64,000 nt of DNA, from assembly GCF_025602895.1 (NCBI RefSeq), contig NW_026516209.1, positions 806,001-870,000 of the forward strand. Reading direction: 5' to 3'. A program made the translations under genes and the position numbers. This DNA comes from Polychytrium aggregatum (Eukaryota; Chytridiomycota; Chytridiomycetes; Polychytriales). Shown one piece after another: positions 11,801 to 23,711 of the stretch. The notes beneath the pieces were generated by a model. It had not been told where the DNA came from. It did not search any database and saw nothing but the letters and a program-made list of their open reading frames with translations. The stretch's first letter is position 1. Every line of letters starts with the position of its first letter.

Positions 11801-14374
11801 CAGGGACACAGCGCGGCCGTTACCAAGCTTCGGGTTTCCTTTGACGACCAGTTTCTGTTTTCGACGTCTGAAGACGGATGTCTCTACGTGTACAAAGTCA
11901 GCGACAAAGAAGGCAGAGGTATCAAGCGAGACAAGGAAATCACATATTCTGACGAGGTACAGATCCCAGATCGGGGGCGGTCCTCGAGCCTTGATTTGTG
12001 GGAGTGGAGCGAGAGCCATACCGTCGTAAGCCCGAGTGTGCAGCATGAGAGCTAGGAATCAATAGTGTCGATTATGTCTGATTGACCAGCGGACCACCGA
12101 TGCAAGCAGGCTGGCCGGCTGGATAACAATGGCCCCGGGTCAGACCGGACGAGGCTGGTTGTGTAGTCAATGGGTGCGTACTGATTGCACATCGGTATAA
12201 CTCGACGACCACCATAGATATTGGTGACAAAATCCGACCTGGAGGAGAAAAACTCCATGATGCTCGAGCTCAAGACCCGCGTGGAGGAGCTCAAGATGGA
12301 GAACGAGTACCAGCTGCGCCTCAAGGACATGAACTTCAATGAAAAGATCAAGGAGGTCACCGAAAAGTTCATGCAGGAGATCGAGGCCCTCAAGATCACC
12401 TCGACAGTTCTCCGAACCGACAAGGAGAAGGAGGAAGTGCGCCACGACGAGGAGATGGGAGAGGAGAGAGAGCGCCACAACAAGGAGCTGACTGAACTCG
12501 AGGCGCTCTATAATGCTAAACTCATGTCCGAGTACGAAAAGTACCAGGACCTACAAGTCAAAACTGCCGATCTGCAGGAGTACTGGGAAAAGCAGATGCG
12601 CGGCATGCAGACGATAAAGGAAAACGCACTTGTGGAGCTGACTGCCCAGTTCGAAGCCAAGCTGAGGGAGAAGCAAACTGAAATCGATCAGGTAAGTTGT
12701 TGTCGCGGTTTCGGGATATCTTTGTGCGGACCTGGGGGACAGCAGTAAGAATTCGCCCATATCGGATAGCACCGGACTGACTTGGTACGCTTGGTGCATC
12801 CCGCAGTTGCAGGAGGAGATGAGATACCAGTCGCGCGAGTTTCAAGAGACCACCCAAGGCACCGAAGAAGATGTGGATGCGGAGATCATGGAGCTGCGGC
12901 ACCGCTACGAAAAGAAGCTGAAAGAAGAGCGCGAGGTCGGACTGCGCCTCAAAGGCGAGAACGGAATCATGCGAAAGAAGTTCAACACTCTGCAGAGCGA
13001 GATTGACGCCCACAAGTCTGAGATTGCTAAAATGGCGGCAGAAGAAAAAAAGCTGCACGGAGTCATCAAAGGGCTCGAGAAGGACATTGCGGGGCTCAAG
13101 AAGGAGGCACGTTGTTTGCTGCTTGGTTCGACAATGGGTAGTTGCACTGGTGGTTGCGCTGGTAGCTGTCATGGCAGTGTCGTGACGACTGACATGTATA
13201 TGGCTCTCTGTGGTTTGCAGATCCAAGAGCGCGACGAGACGATCCAGGACAAGGAGAAGAGAATCTATGACCTCAAGAAGAAGAACCAAGAGCTGGAAAA
13301 GTTCAAGTTTGTGCTGGACTACAAGATCAAGGAGCTGAAGCGCCAGATTGAGCCGAGAGAGCAAGACATCCAAGGCATGACACATCAGATCAAGGTAAAA
13401 CTGTAGCGTGAATTGATTCAGTTGCGCCAAATAGTGTCAATATCATCCGAAAGCCGACCCGACGGCCCAACGCCGGGGACATCTGGATATGAACAGTGGC
13501 AATGATTTTAACTATGACTCCGACGACGCTGCAGGAAATGGATGTCGAGCTAGAGCACTACAACAGAGCCAATTTGAGGCTCGAAACAACCATCTCCGAG
13601 CTCAAATCCAAGCTCAGAATGGCCGAGCTGAATGTGGACAAGGAAAAGGCAAAGGTCCAGCAGGGCATGGCGGTGATCAAGCGCTTCAAGCGCGACGTCA
13701 ACAACTGTGTGCAGTACATCCAAGAGCCCGCGCAGCTCATGGTAGGTTGCACGTTTGGTGGCTGCAGAAATGCACAGACCTGTCCAGTGCGACGGAGATC
13801 CGGTCTGCGATGTTCGGCCGCATGGATACGAGGACATACGCATGCGCTAGCGAGACACAGTTGTCTACAGCGGAGGATGTGCCGGCTCGGAGCATCGAGC
13901 CCAGCGGATCGATTCGGGCGGATCTGGACTGACCATGTGGGTGCCGGCCGCCAGGCTCACGTCAAGGAGCTCTTCGGAAAATATTCGCGGGAATGGGTCA
14001 AGGACGACGTTGAGATGGAGCTCGACATCCAGGAAGAGTACGCTCGCCAGAAGCAGCATCTCAGGCGGACAGTGCGCACACTCCGGAAGCAGGTCATGGA
14101 GGACCAGGGCAGCCACAAGGCCGACAATCTCGACGTGATGAACGAAAACGTTCTACTGATCAAGGAGATCAACCAACTCCGCAAGGAAATGCGCATATCC
14201 AAGCAAAAGGAGAAGGCTGCTGAGATTACGCTAAGGCACTTTATCCCAGCCACAGTTGACCTTGGGGACGCAGGACCAGCGCCAGCAGCCGCTGCACCAG
14301 AGCCTTTGCCGGAGGCCGAGAATGGTCCGCCGGAACGACTCCACTTGCCGCCCCTCCGACAGACTGTCGACTGA
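8877..14374 (+). CDS. CFAP57: CFAP57-type axonemal protein, copy B
   Basis: Tandem paralog of copy A with the same 13-exon architecture. Exons: 8877-8902, 9067-9355, 9491-9838, 10017-10421, 10553-10858, 11064-11396, 11473-11566, 11730-11956, 12218-12691, 12807-13106, 13221-13394, 13535-13741, 13955-14374; 1200 residues. Exons 1, 5, 6, 7, 9, 10, 11 and 12 match copy A in length exactly. It starts [18 protein letters not shown] (copy A: MALPTISYRYAFGIKTDV), then [16 protein letters not shown]40 repeats ([16 protein letters not shown]) and a long coiled coil. Its C-terminal exon is longer than in A and ends in an Ala/Pro/Glu-rich tail. Intron 10 has a GC donor and is identical to that of copy A. 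Role as for A: flagellar axoneme, inferred from family. Confidence 0.91.
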
Positions 14375-15482
14375 GGAAGGGTGATGGGCCGGTGGGCCGG
14401 CTTTTGTTTCTGCTGGCAGCCCAGGCCGGATCGGGTCCTTGCTGTCCCAAAGCGGCGGTCGATGAGCAGACCCACAGCATCCCAATAGAGCGGATGACCG
14501 CAATTGCCTGTTGAAACAGAGGGCGTCCCGTCGACTATGGGCGGCACTGCAGCGGTTGCAGCAACAGAGTGGGCGTTCCAAAGATCTCTGGCCCAGCCCT
14601 GTCGTTACGGCGAATGGCGACATTTCGGGCTGCCTTTGGGGCCGGCTTGTGTGTCCGACTGGAGCCAGGAGTCAGGAAGCCGCGACGGAACCACAACCGG
14701 TGAAGCCGCCACAGCACTCGGCCCAGCACTCGGCACCAACACGGCGGTCGCAGCACCGGCCCAGCACCGGCCCAGCACGCTGCTGCTCTCGCACCGCCGT
14801 CCAAGCCCGTCGGGATTCCATATCCCCGCATCGCATGCTGCTCCGCTGCCTGCACGCCGTCTGCACCTCGTCGTGTCGTCTGCACCTCGTCTTGTCCCCT
14901 TCCGGCCTCGGCGGCTCGGCGCGCCCCAAACGACCGCCGTCACGTGGGCGGGGTGGGCGCTGATGCGCGGCCCTTGTGTCTGGCTTCTCGCCTCGCTGTC
15001 TTCTCGCCTGCTGGGTTCAGGCCAGAGGGTTTTTCTTCTGGGTCTGGTCCTCGCATCGCAACCAAGGAGCCTTTCCGAGCCCGGGTGCTTCCTGTGCTGT
15101 CCAGGACGAGAGCGCTGCCTGTTTGTCGAGCTGCTGGATCTGCCGCACACCCGCTGCTCTCGCGCCGATCTGGACGCAGAGGTGAGATGCTCTGGCCAGC
15201 TCGTCCTGCCTGCATTTGCCCAAGCTTTCGGTCGCTAACCGGACCCTTGACCTCCTAATCACCGGGCGATCTGCATCCAGTCTCTCCGCAACCAACCAAA
15301 GTCACCACCGAGATCCAAGATCATCCAAAGCAAGCCCACCAACTCCCCGAACAGCCTAGCTGCTGCCTGCGCCTTGTGAAATCACTGCCGATCATCCACA
15401 TCCTCAGTCTTGGCTCCGCCGTCCTTTCCCTCCGTTCGCTGACTGCAGCGCCCGTCATTTGCTCCATTTGCGCTCGCTAGCC
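14375..15482. other. 1.1-kb intergenic region
   Basis: Open frames here (for example 14504-15238, +) have no recognisable motif or splice logic and look like GC-rich chance ORFs. Short repeats of CCCAGCAC type occur near 14720-14775. Presumably CFAP57-B 3' UTR and SET-gene promoter. Confidence 0.5.
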
Positions 15483-18400
15483 ATGAGGGCAATCAAACAA
15501 CCCAAATCCGTCCAGTCCGAGCCCGAAGGCTCGCCAGAGATTCGCAAGTCACGCCGTATCAAAGCTCAGCAGTCACCGATCCACAGCGAGTGCCCAGACG
15601 ACCGCCGACACCAGGTCGGTGGTAGGGAAAGGCCAAGGACCGCCTATCGCACCCGCGTGCCCACATTCAACGATAGCGAAAGCGAAGATGATCAGCCGCA
15701 ATCAAAAGATTCGGACCGGCTGCGATTCATGGAGATGCAGGTGGACTCGCTGTTCCCGGAGGAGCATCCCAGCGACGATGACGATGCTGGAGCTGGGGGT
15801 TTCGATGAAAATGATGTCAGCTCCAATAGCCCCCAGCGAACCAAACAGGTCGACCTGCGGCCAAGTCGGGCTGCTCTGAGGGAACCGAGGCGCTCGTCTT
15901 CACGCCCGGCTCGCCTCCGAGTCGCCGGGACAGCGCCGGCTCCAGACTGGGACACCAGCTCGTCTGACCGAAACTCTTCTCCCGCTCCACACCCCTCTCT
16001 TCATCCGCCTGTCTTGAGGACCCGGCGCTCGTACAGCCAGGCGGCTGTTGCGTCGCCAGTTGCTTCGACTGCATCTGAGCCGCCGAGTCCAGTTCCGCAG
16101 GCTCGAGTCTCGACCCGACATTCTCGCATGTCTGAGCCACACCCCGACTTTGCTCTGGCTCCTGTCGACTTTGACTATTACGCAACCTGCGATTTGCCTA
16201 TGGTCGCTCTCGACAAAAGCCGATACCGTTCTATGACCAACGCTACTCGATGCCAGTCTCAGATCCGCGACTTTTTCAAAGCCCCGGTGGGCGGCATCAT
16301 GAGTGGGCCTATGGACACTGGTTTTGGATCCTGCGGGATTGTGATGGAGGCCTCGCTTCGGAAACTGATTGGCGGCCAACTCGATGGAGACTTGAAGGAT
16401 GCCGTTGGCTGGAAGGGCAAGCTGAACTACTACACCATGTGTCTGCGCCAGCGGCGCATCTTGGACGCCGAGCAAGCCAGTCTGGCTCTCATCGACGACT
16501 ACATGAGCAAGCTTGACTCGGACGGTGACGAACTGTCCGAGGACGAGGGTCGAGCAAGCCGCTCCAAGAGAGTCAGACGCCACAGCTCGGCTGTCGGGGC
16601 CGAGGAACGCACCGGACGGACACGGACAACGAATGCTCGAAGCAGATACCAGCAGCGCGAGCGATCCCCGACCGAGTCGCTGTCGCGATCGCCCAGCCGA
16701 AGCACAGTTCGATCGCCCGCCCGAAGCACCCAGTCGTCCAACAGCATACAAACGACAAACCGAACCCGGTTCCCTGTCCTGGGGAAACTTGGACGCGAAG
16801 CCGAGGAAGCCTGGAACAGCTCGGAGGAGGTTCGGGTGCTCCACGCCAAGAAGCCCTATCTTGCCTCTGGGCTGTACTCGCAGGAACATAAGCTCGATCC
16901 AGAGCTGCGCGAGAGATACCGGAAGCAGCGGCGTGTTGGCCAAATGTATAGCGAATTCAAGTTCCCCCCGCTCCTGCATCTTGGCGAACGCATGATCGAC
17001 GAGGAGCAGGAGTTCATTGTGCCATACGACATCCAGCTCTACGTGGATTCGATGGGCGGTCCTCAAATGGTGAGCAACTGGGTATTTCTGCAGCCCCATG
17101 TCTTCGTCTGCCATGAGCCGATGTCATGCAGGATAACGTAAAGGCGAGGCTCGATTGGCTTATTCGATGGGTGTGGCCACGCAGATACCTTGTGCTGGTC
17201 GCACGACAAGCGAATACTCACGCACCCATGTCTACCCTTGGCAACACCACTAGTGCCGCACTATTTTGACGGCGTCCGATACCGATCACAAACCAAGCCC
17301 CTTCCGCAAAGTGCGCGCGAGTAAGTACCAGAAGCAGAGGCGCACCTTGACACGTTGCAAGCAGCAAATGCTCGAATCTAACCACGTCTTCTCCCTGGCC
17401 TCCAGACATTTTTGTTGACCGGCCGCCGCGAAAGGCGAAAGAGGCCCCCGTCTGTGTCTGTATGCCTCCTGCAGACGGCGGGCTGGGTTGTCTTGAGGAC
17501 TGTCTGAACAGGTACGCCGCATCCGTGGTGGCTCGAACGCCTTGAGTTTGCACTTGTGTGTTGTCGCACTAACGCCCGCATGGCTGCTCTGGTCTGCGTA
17601 GATGTATGTTTATCGAGTGCGATGTCAAGACCTGTCCGTGTGGATCGCAGTGCTCGAACCAGGCTTTTCAGCGAAGAGACGAGGTCAAGGAGCTGGAAGT
17701 TCACTGGGTATGTCGCAATATGTGAATTCACCTCACTCGCTCGCGCCCGCCAACGCGATGCGGCCCTCAGTAACCTGGATGCCGAAAACTTGATGCGATC
17801 ACGTTTTCCGACATACAGACGCAGGCCCGTGGATACGGCCTCAGGACCAACGTCGACATTCCCAAGGGCACACTGGTACACGAATACCGCGGCGAGGTTA
17901 TCTCACAGCAGACATGTCTCGATCGCATGAGCACCATCTACAAAGACCAGACATGCTGCTATTTTTTGAATTACGCCAACGGCGAGGTCATCGATGCGTG
18001 CCAGAAGGGTACCGTGGCCCGGTTCGTCAACCACAGCTGCGACCCCAACTGTCACATCGAGAAATGGTAAGATCGATGCATATTCTTGGACAACCTGCGA
18101 GATGCACAGCGAGCGTGCAAAATCGATGTGCTCGCGTCGGGAAGCTTCAGCCCATCAGCGACGCAACTGATCATGCTGCTGGCGCTGCAACAACCAGGTT
18201 CATCAACGGCGAGTTTGGAGTCGGTCTGTTCTCCTCAGTGGACATCCCAAAGGGCACCGAGTTGACGTACGACTATCGCTTTGACGCCTTCGGGCCCATG
18301 CAAAAGTGCTTCTGCGGAGCGACAAAGTGTCGAGGTAAGAATATGGGACTGCAGTAGCAACGCCGGTCTTGCAAGCAGGTCAAGCTGCGAGAGCGCAGTG

Positions 18401-18540
18401 ATGCAATGTATTTGAGATGGCCCGACGAGCAGGACCCGCGGCGATGGTCTACCGACTGAATCACCAATACCCCGCCGTGCCTAATAGGATATATTGGAGT
18501 CAGCAAGGCAGACGCTGAAGCTAGAGGTAGAGCCGCATAG
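15483..18540 (+). CDS. SET-domain histone methyltransferase, ASH1/SET2 class
   Basis: Predicted nuclear histone-lysine methyltransferase of the AWS-SET-postSET type, most like ASH1 (H3K36 class). Exons: 15483-17069, 17254-17320, 17406-17511, 17602-17707, 17819-18066, 18198-18334, 18488-18540; 767 residues. Residues 1-529 are largely low-complexity Ser/Arg/Pro sequence. An ASH1-like lead-in (PFRKVRAN.F.D) precedes the AWS cysteines (GCLEDCLNRCMFIECD, then CPCGSQCSNQ). The SET core shows ARGYGLRT, the AdoMet/substrate motif VNHSCDPNC, and GTELTYDYRF; the post-SET is CFCGATKCRG. The first ATG is 15483; the frame continues upstream only via non-ATG codons. The short last exon (YIGVSKADAEARGRAA, stop) is the least certain part: the gene could instead splice into the ORF just downstream. 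Confidence 0.85.
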
Positions 18541-18551
18541 TGTGATCTCAG

Positions 18552-20260
18552 GGAGTGCTTGATGGAAACGTCATCGCCACATTCGAGCATGCGATCTCGA
18601 CTGGCCCACAGGGTGTCCCGTCACAAGCCGGATCTGTCGCCGCACCTTTTCCTGACGATTGCGATCCACACTGCCCTGTTCCAGAGAAAATAGCCACCAA
18701 GACTGGGACGTCTGCTGCCACAAAGGGCAAGAGGCACGTCCGGCGTGCACACCAGTCCAGCACTGCCGGAGACGAACGCGACTTTTGGGTTCGGAAGCAG
18801 CAGTTTGACCGCCTGCAATATCAGTTCAAGGATATCATGAAGCACAGGGCTAGCTTTCTGCACACCCGCCTTTTCCTCATCCGCAACCTCCGCAGCCGAC
18901 TCTGCAAGGATATACGTCTACGGCAGTCCGCGAGCGCGAACGGGACGCTGTTGCCGGACTCGGTCAGCATCTATGCAACTACTTCCAAACGGTCATCTGT
19001 TCGGAAGGCTGACGAAGGTGTTCAGTTCGCTTTAGAGTCGCCCACCAGCGAAGCTGCGGCCACGAAGGAGATGCTGGTGGAGCGAAGGTCTCGGTCGATC
19101 AACCAGATTTTGGAGGACCTGAGGATGTCAGCAGAGGCGACCAAGAAGCACTCGACGGATGACATGGACGGCCTGTTTGATGAACCGCTCTGTGGCTTTG
19201 CACGCGCGGACGAATTTGCAGTGCCAGAGGCAGCCTCGGCCGTCCAGCTGAATCGGCTGCCCAGTGAAAACCTGTTGAGAATGGATCTCGATCTTGACTT
19301 TGATCTGAGCGTGGATGTATCCAGGACCTGTTCGGATACAGACTCGATGGGAAGCCCTTCGATTGAGCACCTCAGGCTCTTCAACGAATCCGTGGCAGCA
19401 AGAGAAGCCGGTGGAAGCGACGGCGCAGCGAAAACGGCGCAGAGCCCAAGTCCCATAGGTACCTTGTCTGCCCGTACTTTGCGCAGGTCGATTCGCGGCG
19501 TTGAACATAAGAGCGAGCGCGCAGCCTTATGCGCAGGGCTTCTGACCCGCTTCTACTCGTATCTGCAACAGGCAAGGAAAACATCGAAGTGCAAAAGGCG
19601 ACCGCAGGCGAGAGTCAGAAGCGCAAGTCGCGGAAGCCGCCGCGTCCCTCCATCAGCGAGCGAGACTATTGGGTCCGAAAGCATTACTATGAGCGCCTGG
19701 AGGACCAGTACAAGCGAGCTGTTCGAAACCGAGAATACCACAGCTCAGCGCGAATCTTCCTGGTGCGCAACCTCGAAAAGCAGTACCTCAAGAGACTGCA
19801 TGAGTTCCCCAAGCCTGCCGCCGCCAACTCACAAGCGCCCTCAACCCGGCGAAAGCGCACTCAATCTGCGCCTGAATCGGAGGTTGTCTTCGTTAAACGT
19901 CCACGAAAGCCCATGGCAAAGATCCTGGAAGATCTGGCCGCAGCGGCCCAGCTGGACCCTGCAAGTCAAACAGCCGTCCAGCTATGTATGATCGACTCCG
20001 CTGCCGACCTCGATGGCCACGCGTGTCTCGATGTCGACGAGCTCCCTGGCGAAACCACCAAGGCGGCGTCGAAAGGCAGCCTGAAGGCTCAAGAGAGGGT
20101 GTGCTCAGCCGAATCAAACTCCTCGGACGACGATCCGTCCATCGGAGTCTATCAGGCCGGCGACAAACCACAGCCAGCAAAGGCTTCAGGGGCATCCCAG
20201 CAGCACAACGGTTGGAGAGTGCAGCGACCAACGAGGACGCTGTTCCATGGCGATCTCTAA
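18552..20260 (+). CDS. Unassigned protein with a duplicated Arg/Tyr-rich module
   Basis: Not recognised. The frame opens at a possible acceptor (CAG at 18549-18551) with no in-frame ATG before 18837, so it probably lacks its first exon or is the 3' part of the SET gene 12 bp upstream. Using intron 19459-19571 (phase 1), it encodes two related modules: ERDFWVRKQQFDRLQYQFK with LHTRLFLIRNL, and ERDYWVRKHYYERLEDQYK with SSARIFLVRNL. Each is followed by a basic stretch and a second shared motif (INQILEDL / MAKILEDL). Between them lies an acidic, Ser-rich linker. The repeated architecture argues for a real product; its function is unknown. No simple in-phase splice from the SET post-SET exon into this frame keeps the conserved CRG. 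Confidence 0.55.
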
Positions 20261-20829
20261 GAGACAACGGCTGTGCGCTGTCCTGGCAGCTGATGCTTAG
20301 ATACCGGATCGGGATCACAATCGGAGCCAGATGAGAGGATGAATAGAGGCCTCGTATCGACAACGCATGATGCCATGGTAGTCCAGCTGCGGGAACCAAG
20401 CTGTTCGGGCTGCCTGCTTGTGCTGGGTTTCCCACAGTCAGTTGCCCCACCAGCGGGAGATGCTGGTCTGTGCTGGGCGAGACCATTCGCACATAGCCGC
20501 TCGCTGCTGCGACACACATGCCCTTGCGGCGGCAGTCGACGCATCAGCGATAACGGTGGGTCGGATGGACACCCACGAACCGCTTGGTGGTTGTCCTTGG
20601 TCGGGTCTGGGGGTTGTCTCGATGCTGGCCCTTTTTTTCTTTTGCCACATTTGTCCAAAATAGGAAGGCCTGGCGAGAACGTCCTCGCTGCTCCTCGCGC
20701 CGCCCTCGCCGCGGCTCGCTCTCCCCCCGGCGCCTCTTCGTTCTCCCCCAGCCCGGCCAGGCGTTTCTCTTCGCCCAGCCCGCATCAATCGCCGTCCAGA
20801 CCGCACCTGCCTCTGCCATAACCGCCGCC
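20261..20829. other. Intergenic, EB1 promoter side
   Basis: No gene recognised. A pyrimidine-rich stretch at about 20625-20800 immediately precedes the EB1 start and probably belongs to its promoter or leader. Confidence 0.5.
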
Positions 20830-22869
20830 ATGGGTGAATCTCGCACCGAACTCATCGCCTGGGTCAACGACCTCACACAGCTGGGCATCTCCAAGATCGA
20901 ACAATGTGGAACAGGCGCCGTCCACTGCCAAATCGTCGACTCGATCTACCGTGATGTGAGTTGGTCGTCTCCCCCCCCCCGCCCTTCTCGTCTCTCCCGT
21001 TCCCGTTGGTATGGCGACCTTCTGCCGCCTACCATCGTATCCTTGCTGCCATCGGCCGATACCCGAGAGCCAGATCCTCTCGACCGGGTACACATCTTCT
21101 GGCCCGGGTTGTCGGCGGTGGCCGCTGATCGCCACCTGCCCCTTTCCAAGCGGCAGCTTGGTAGCCCTGGTGCCTGCTCACGAAGGAGACGGAAGCACCA
21201 TGGTTCAAGCAGATCGTCCAGGTGGCCGATTGCCTGCAAAGCCATCCAGCCCTTGCCAGTGTCTCTGCGCTTCGGCGAGTCTCTGGGTAGCTCGTCGGCA
21301 GTTGTATCGAGCGGGCTCTTGGACCTGGACGACGGCAGAGCCCCAACGAGTCCGGCGCAAGACAGCCAGCTGATCAGCCCTGTGTCCTCGTTCGGCTGTC
21401 AACCTGGCTTCGGTCGGGTGATCGGCCACAGTGTGGCGGCTGACCTGGGCCACCGACCGAGCCGGACACCCTCTGGCGGCATTCGAGCAACAGAGGATCG
21501 ATTGCCGTTTGTAACGAACCTCTTCCCATCTGCCCCCTCCCGCCCCAAACCCGGGTGGCTTCTTCTGGGCGAATGCTTTGCCCTGGGAATCTGCATGCTC
21601 AAGGTTCCGCTGTCCAAGGTCAAGTTCAACGCCAAGCACGAGTATGAGTATGTCAGCAACTTCAAGATCCTCCAGGGTGCCTTTGACAAGCACAAGATCG
21701 AGAACTCCATTCCTGTCGAGCGTCTGCAGAGATGCAAGTTCCAGGACAATCTAGAGTTCCTGCAGTGGATGAAAAAGTGAGTCATTTTCGAGGCAGCGCC
21801 TTAGCAAGGACGGGGAGAGGACAAGCTGGACATACGCCAATGTCCGCAAATCGCACTGTTCGGCAGTGGTTCGATATCGAGTCACTCCATTTTTTTGAAT
21901 GGCCCCTAAAGTGGTGACCAGACAGTCGCTAAGATGACTCGACTGACACTCCATTCTCGGGACTAGATACTGGGACCAGTACTATCCCGGCGGAACTTAC
22001 GATGCCGTCGCCCGCCGCAAGGGCGCTGACATTGGAGCCAAGCCCGCTGCCGGCACCGCATCGACCCGAAGCGCCACTTCATCAACCTCGAACCTCAAGA
22101 AGACCCCATCTGTCCCCTCTGTCGCCACGTCCACAAACCGGCTAGCTGCTGCCGCTGCTGCTTCCAAGCGGCCGGCTGCCACGAGCCGTGCCCCCGCCGG
22201 CATGGCTTCGAGCCCAAGCCAGTGGGAGGCCGAAAAGCAAGAGCTCGAGCAAGAGTACAACCGCATGGTCCAGGACCTGACCCAGCAGGTCTTGGAGCTC
22301 AAGGTTACCGTTGAGCAGGTCGAGAAGGAGCGCGAGTTTTACTTTGGCAAGCTGCGCGAGATCGAGGTCTATGTCCAGCAGCTTCTGGATAACGGCTCGA
22401 CTGCTCCCCCCATGTCCATCCTCCAGGAGATCCAAGGAATCATGTACAAGGTAGGGTCGTCGAGGTGCTGATGGAAAACAGAGCGTTTTGGGAGCAGTGG
22501 CGGGAGGATATGTGTCAGCGCACCACCTGTCGACATCAATGTGTCATGAAGTTGGAGCTGGCATGTCATTGTCTGTGGCCATGTGATGCCGCCTCGATGC
22601 TGGACGAGAACGGTGCTAGAATGCCTTGGTACTCGCAGCAGGAGGATGCTCGTGGTGCAGAGCAATAACTGCATGAGGAAACATTGGAGCCCGAGATTTG
22701 AAGATCGCTCAGTCGATCAAGGCGGCTGTGTTGCATCGGGAAACTGGAAGGAGGCACATCGGCGCTGCTCACACCATCCCATCTAACACCACATGCGCTT
22801 TTGGTTCGACAGACCGAGGACGGTTTTGAAGTCCCTGAGGGTGCCGAGTACGAGGAGGAAACCTACTAA
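20830..22869 (+). CDS. EB1-family microtubule plus-end tracking protein
   Basis: End-binding protein (MAPRE/Bim1/Mal3 family) that tracks growing microtubule ends and recruits partners. Exons 20830-20955, 21604-21776, 21967-22450 and 22813-22869 give 279 residues, close to the family norm of ~270. The N-terminal calponin-homology domain (residues 1-~105) starts MGESRTELIAWVNDL and includes PLSKVKFNAKHEYEYV, NFKILQ, and the near-invariant KFQDNLEFLQWMKK. A basic Ser/Thr/Ala linker follows, then the EB1 coiled coil (about 165-250; EREFYFGKLREIE) and an acidic tail ending EEETY, the family's terminal aromatic motif. The first intron is long (648 nt) and its acceptor (CTCAAG) lacks a strong pyrimidine tract, but phase and alignment support it. 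The last exon adds only 18 residues. Confidence 0.93.
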
Positions 22870-23135
22870 AGCCCACGCCCATGCACAAGAATCGGACGGA
22901 GCATATTGTAGATCCTCCAGGCGGCGACAGCCTCTCCGGCTCCGTCGAGTTTTCACTTTGCCTCCCTGTTGTTTTCAGCGTGCTTTGCGAGCAAATACAT
23001 CGATCTACCGACCCACGTGCACCAGATTCAGGGGAATGGATGAGAGGATGTTCCCAAGGCGAGATCATCGGAGAATGCCACTGGAAGAATCTCTGCGGTC
23101 GTTGCACTCTGGGCATGGGGGACGTTGGAGCAAAC
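22870..23135. other. EB1 3' flank
   Basis: No gene recognised. Confidence 0.5.
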
Positions 23136-23330
23136 ACGTTTTGAAACAGGACATCATCACAAACGGATGGCTTGTGGGTCGGTTGATGCTGATCGATCTG
23201 GCTGGACGGCTTGCTGGTCCTCATCGTGCCCACTCACTCCATGCATCTCCCTCACAGGGGAATGGCTTGACCTACTCGACCGGGTGTGATATGATCCAAC
23301 TACGCCGTGTTTGTCCGAATGAGACGGTGT
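23136..23330. repeat. Dispersed repeat family, copy 1
   Basis: Shares an ordered series of blocks with 40165-40400 and 48891-49085: a TTTTGAAACAGGACA-like start, a GATCGATCTGGCTG-like block, CACTCCATGCATCTCC, a GATATGATCC-like block, and a GTGTTTGTC-like end. No ORF. Same orientation in all three copies. Confidence 0.65.
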
Positions 23331-23711
23331 GTCCCATCGTTTATTCAACACGCTGTACACAGCGCGAGACGGTGTCGCCACAAACGCCTGGTCAAGCCAA
23401 AGATGATCGAACACACCGTGAACGCCTGATCCGATGCAACCAAGAAAATAGGAAGGGGGAGGAGTGGAAGGAACGAGAACGAGAAGTGAACAATGAATCA
23501 AACAAAGTACAGAGGGAAGAAAGGCCAAATGCAGACTGGAGCATTGGCCAACGGAAAGATGGGAAAATACGACTGACTGAGCGGTTTCGTGCAGAAGCAT
23601 GATAGGGAGAGGCACCTTCTCCAGAAAGCAGACAAGGCGACGCACGGCCAAGCCACCGACGGAGTAATTGGCAAGCCACCCTTTGGAGGAAGTCGGATTG
23701 CAGTCATGAGC
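23331..23711. other. Intergenic, convergent 3' ends
   Basis: No gene recognised between the EB1 flank and the TMEM184-like 3' end. Confidence 0.5.

Noticed and set aside
14504-15238. 244-codon + strand ORF between CFAP57-B and the SET gene
   Set aside because: Non-ATG start in this frame, repetitive GC-rich composition, no motif, competing ORFs in every frame.
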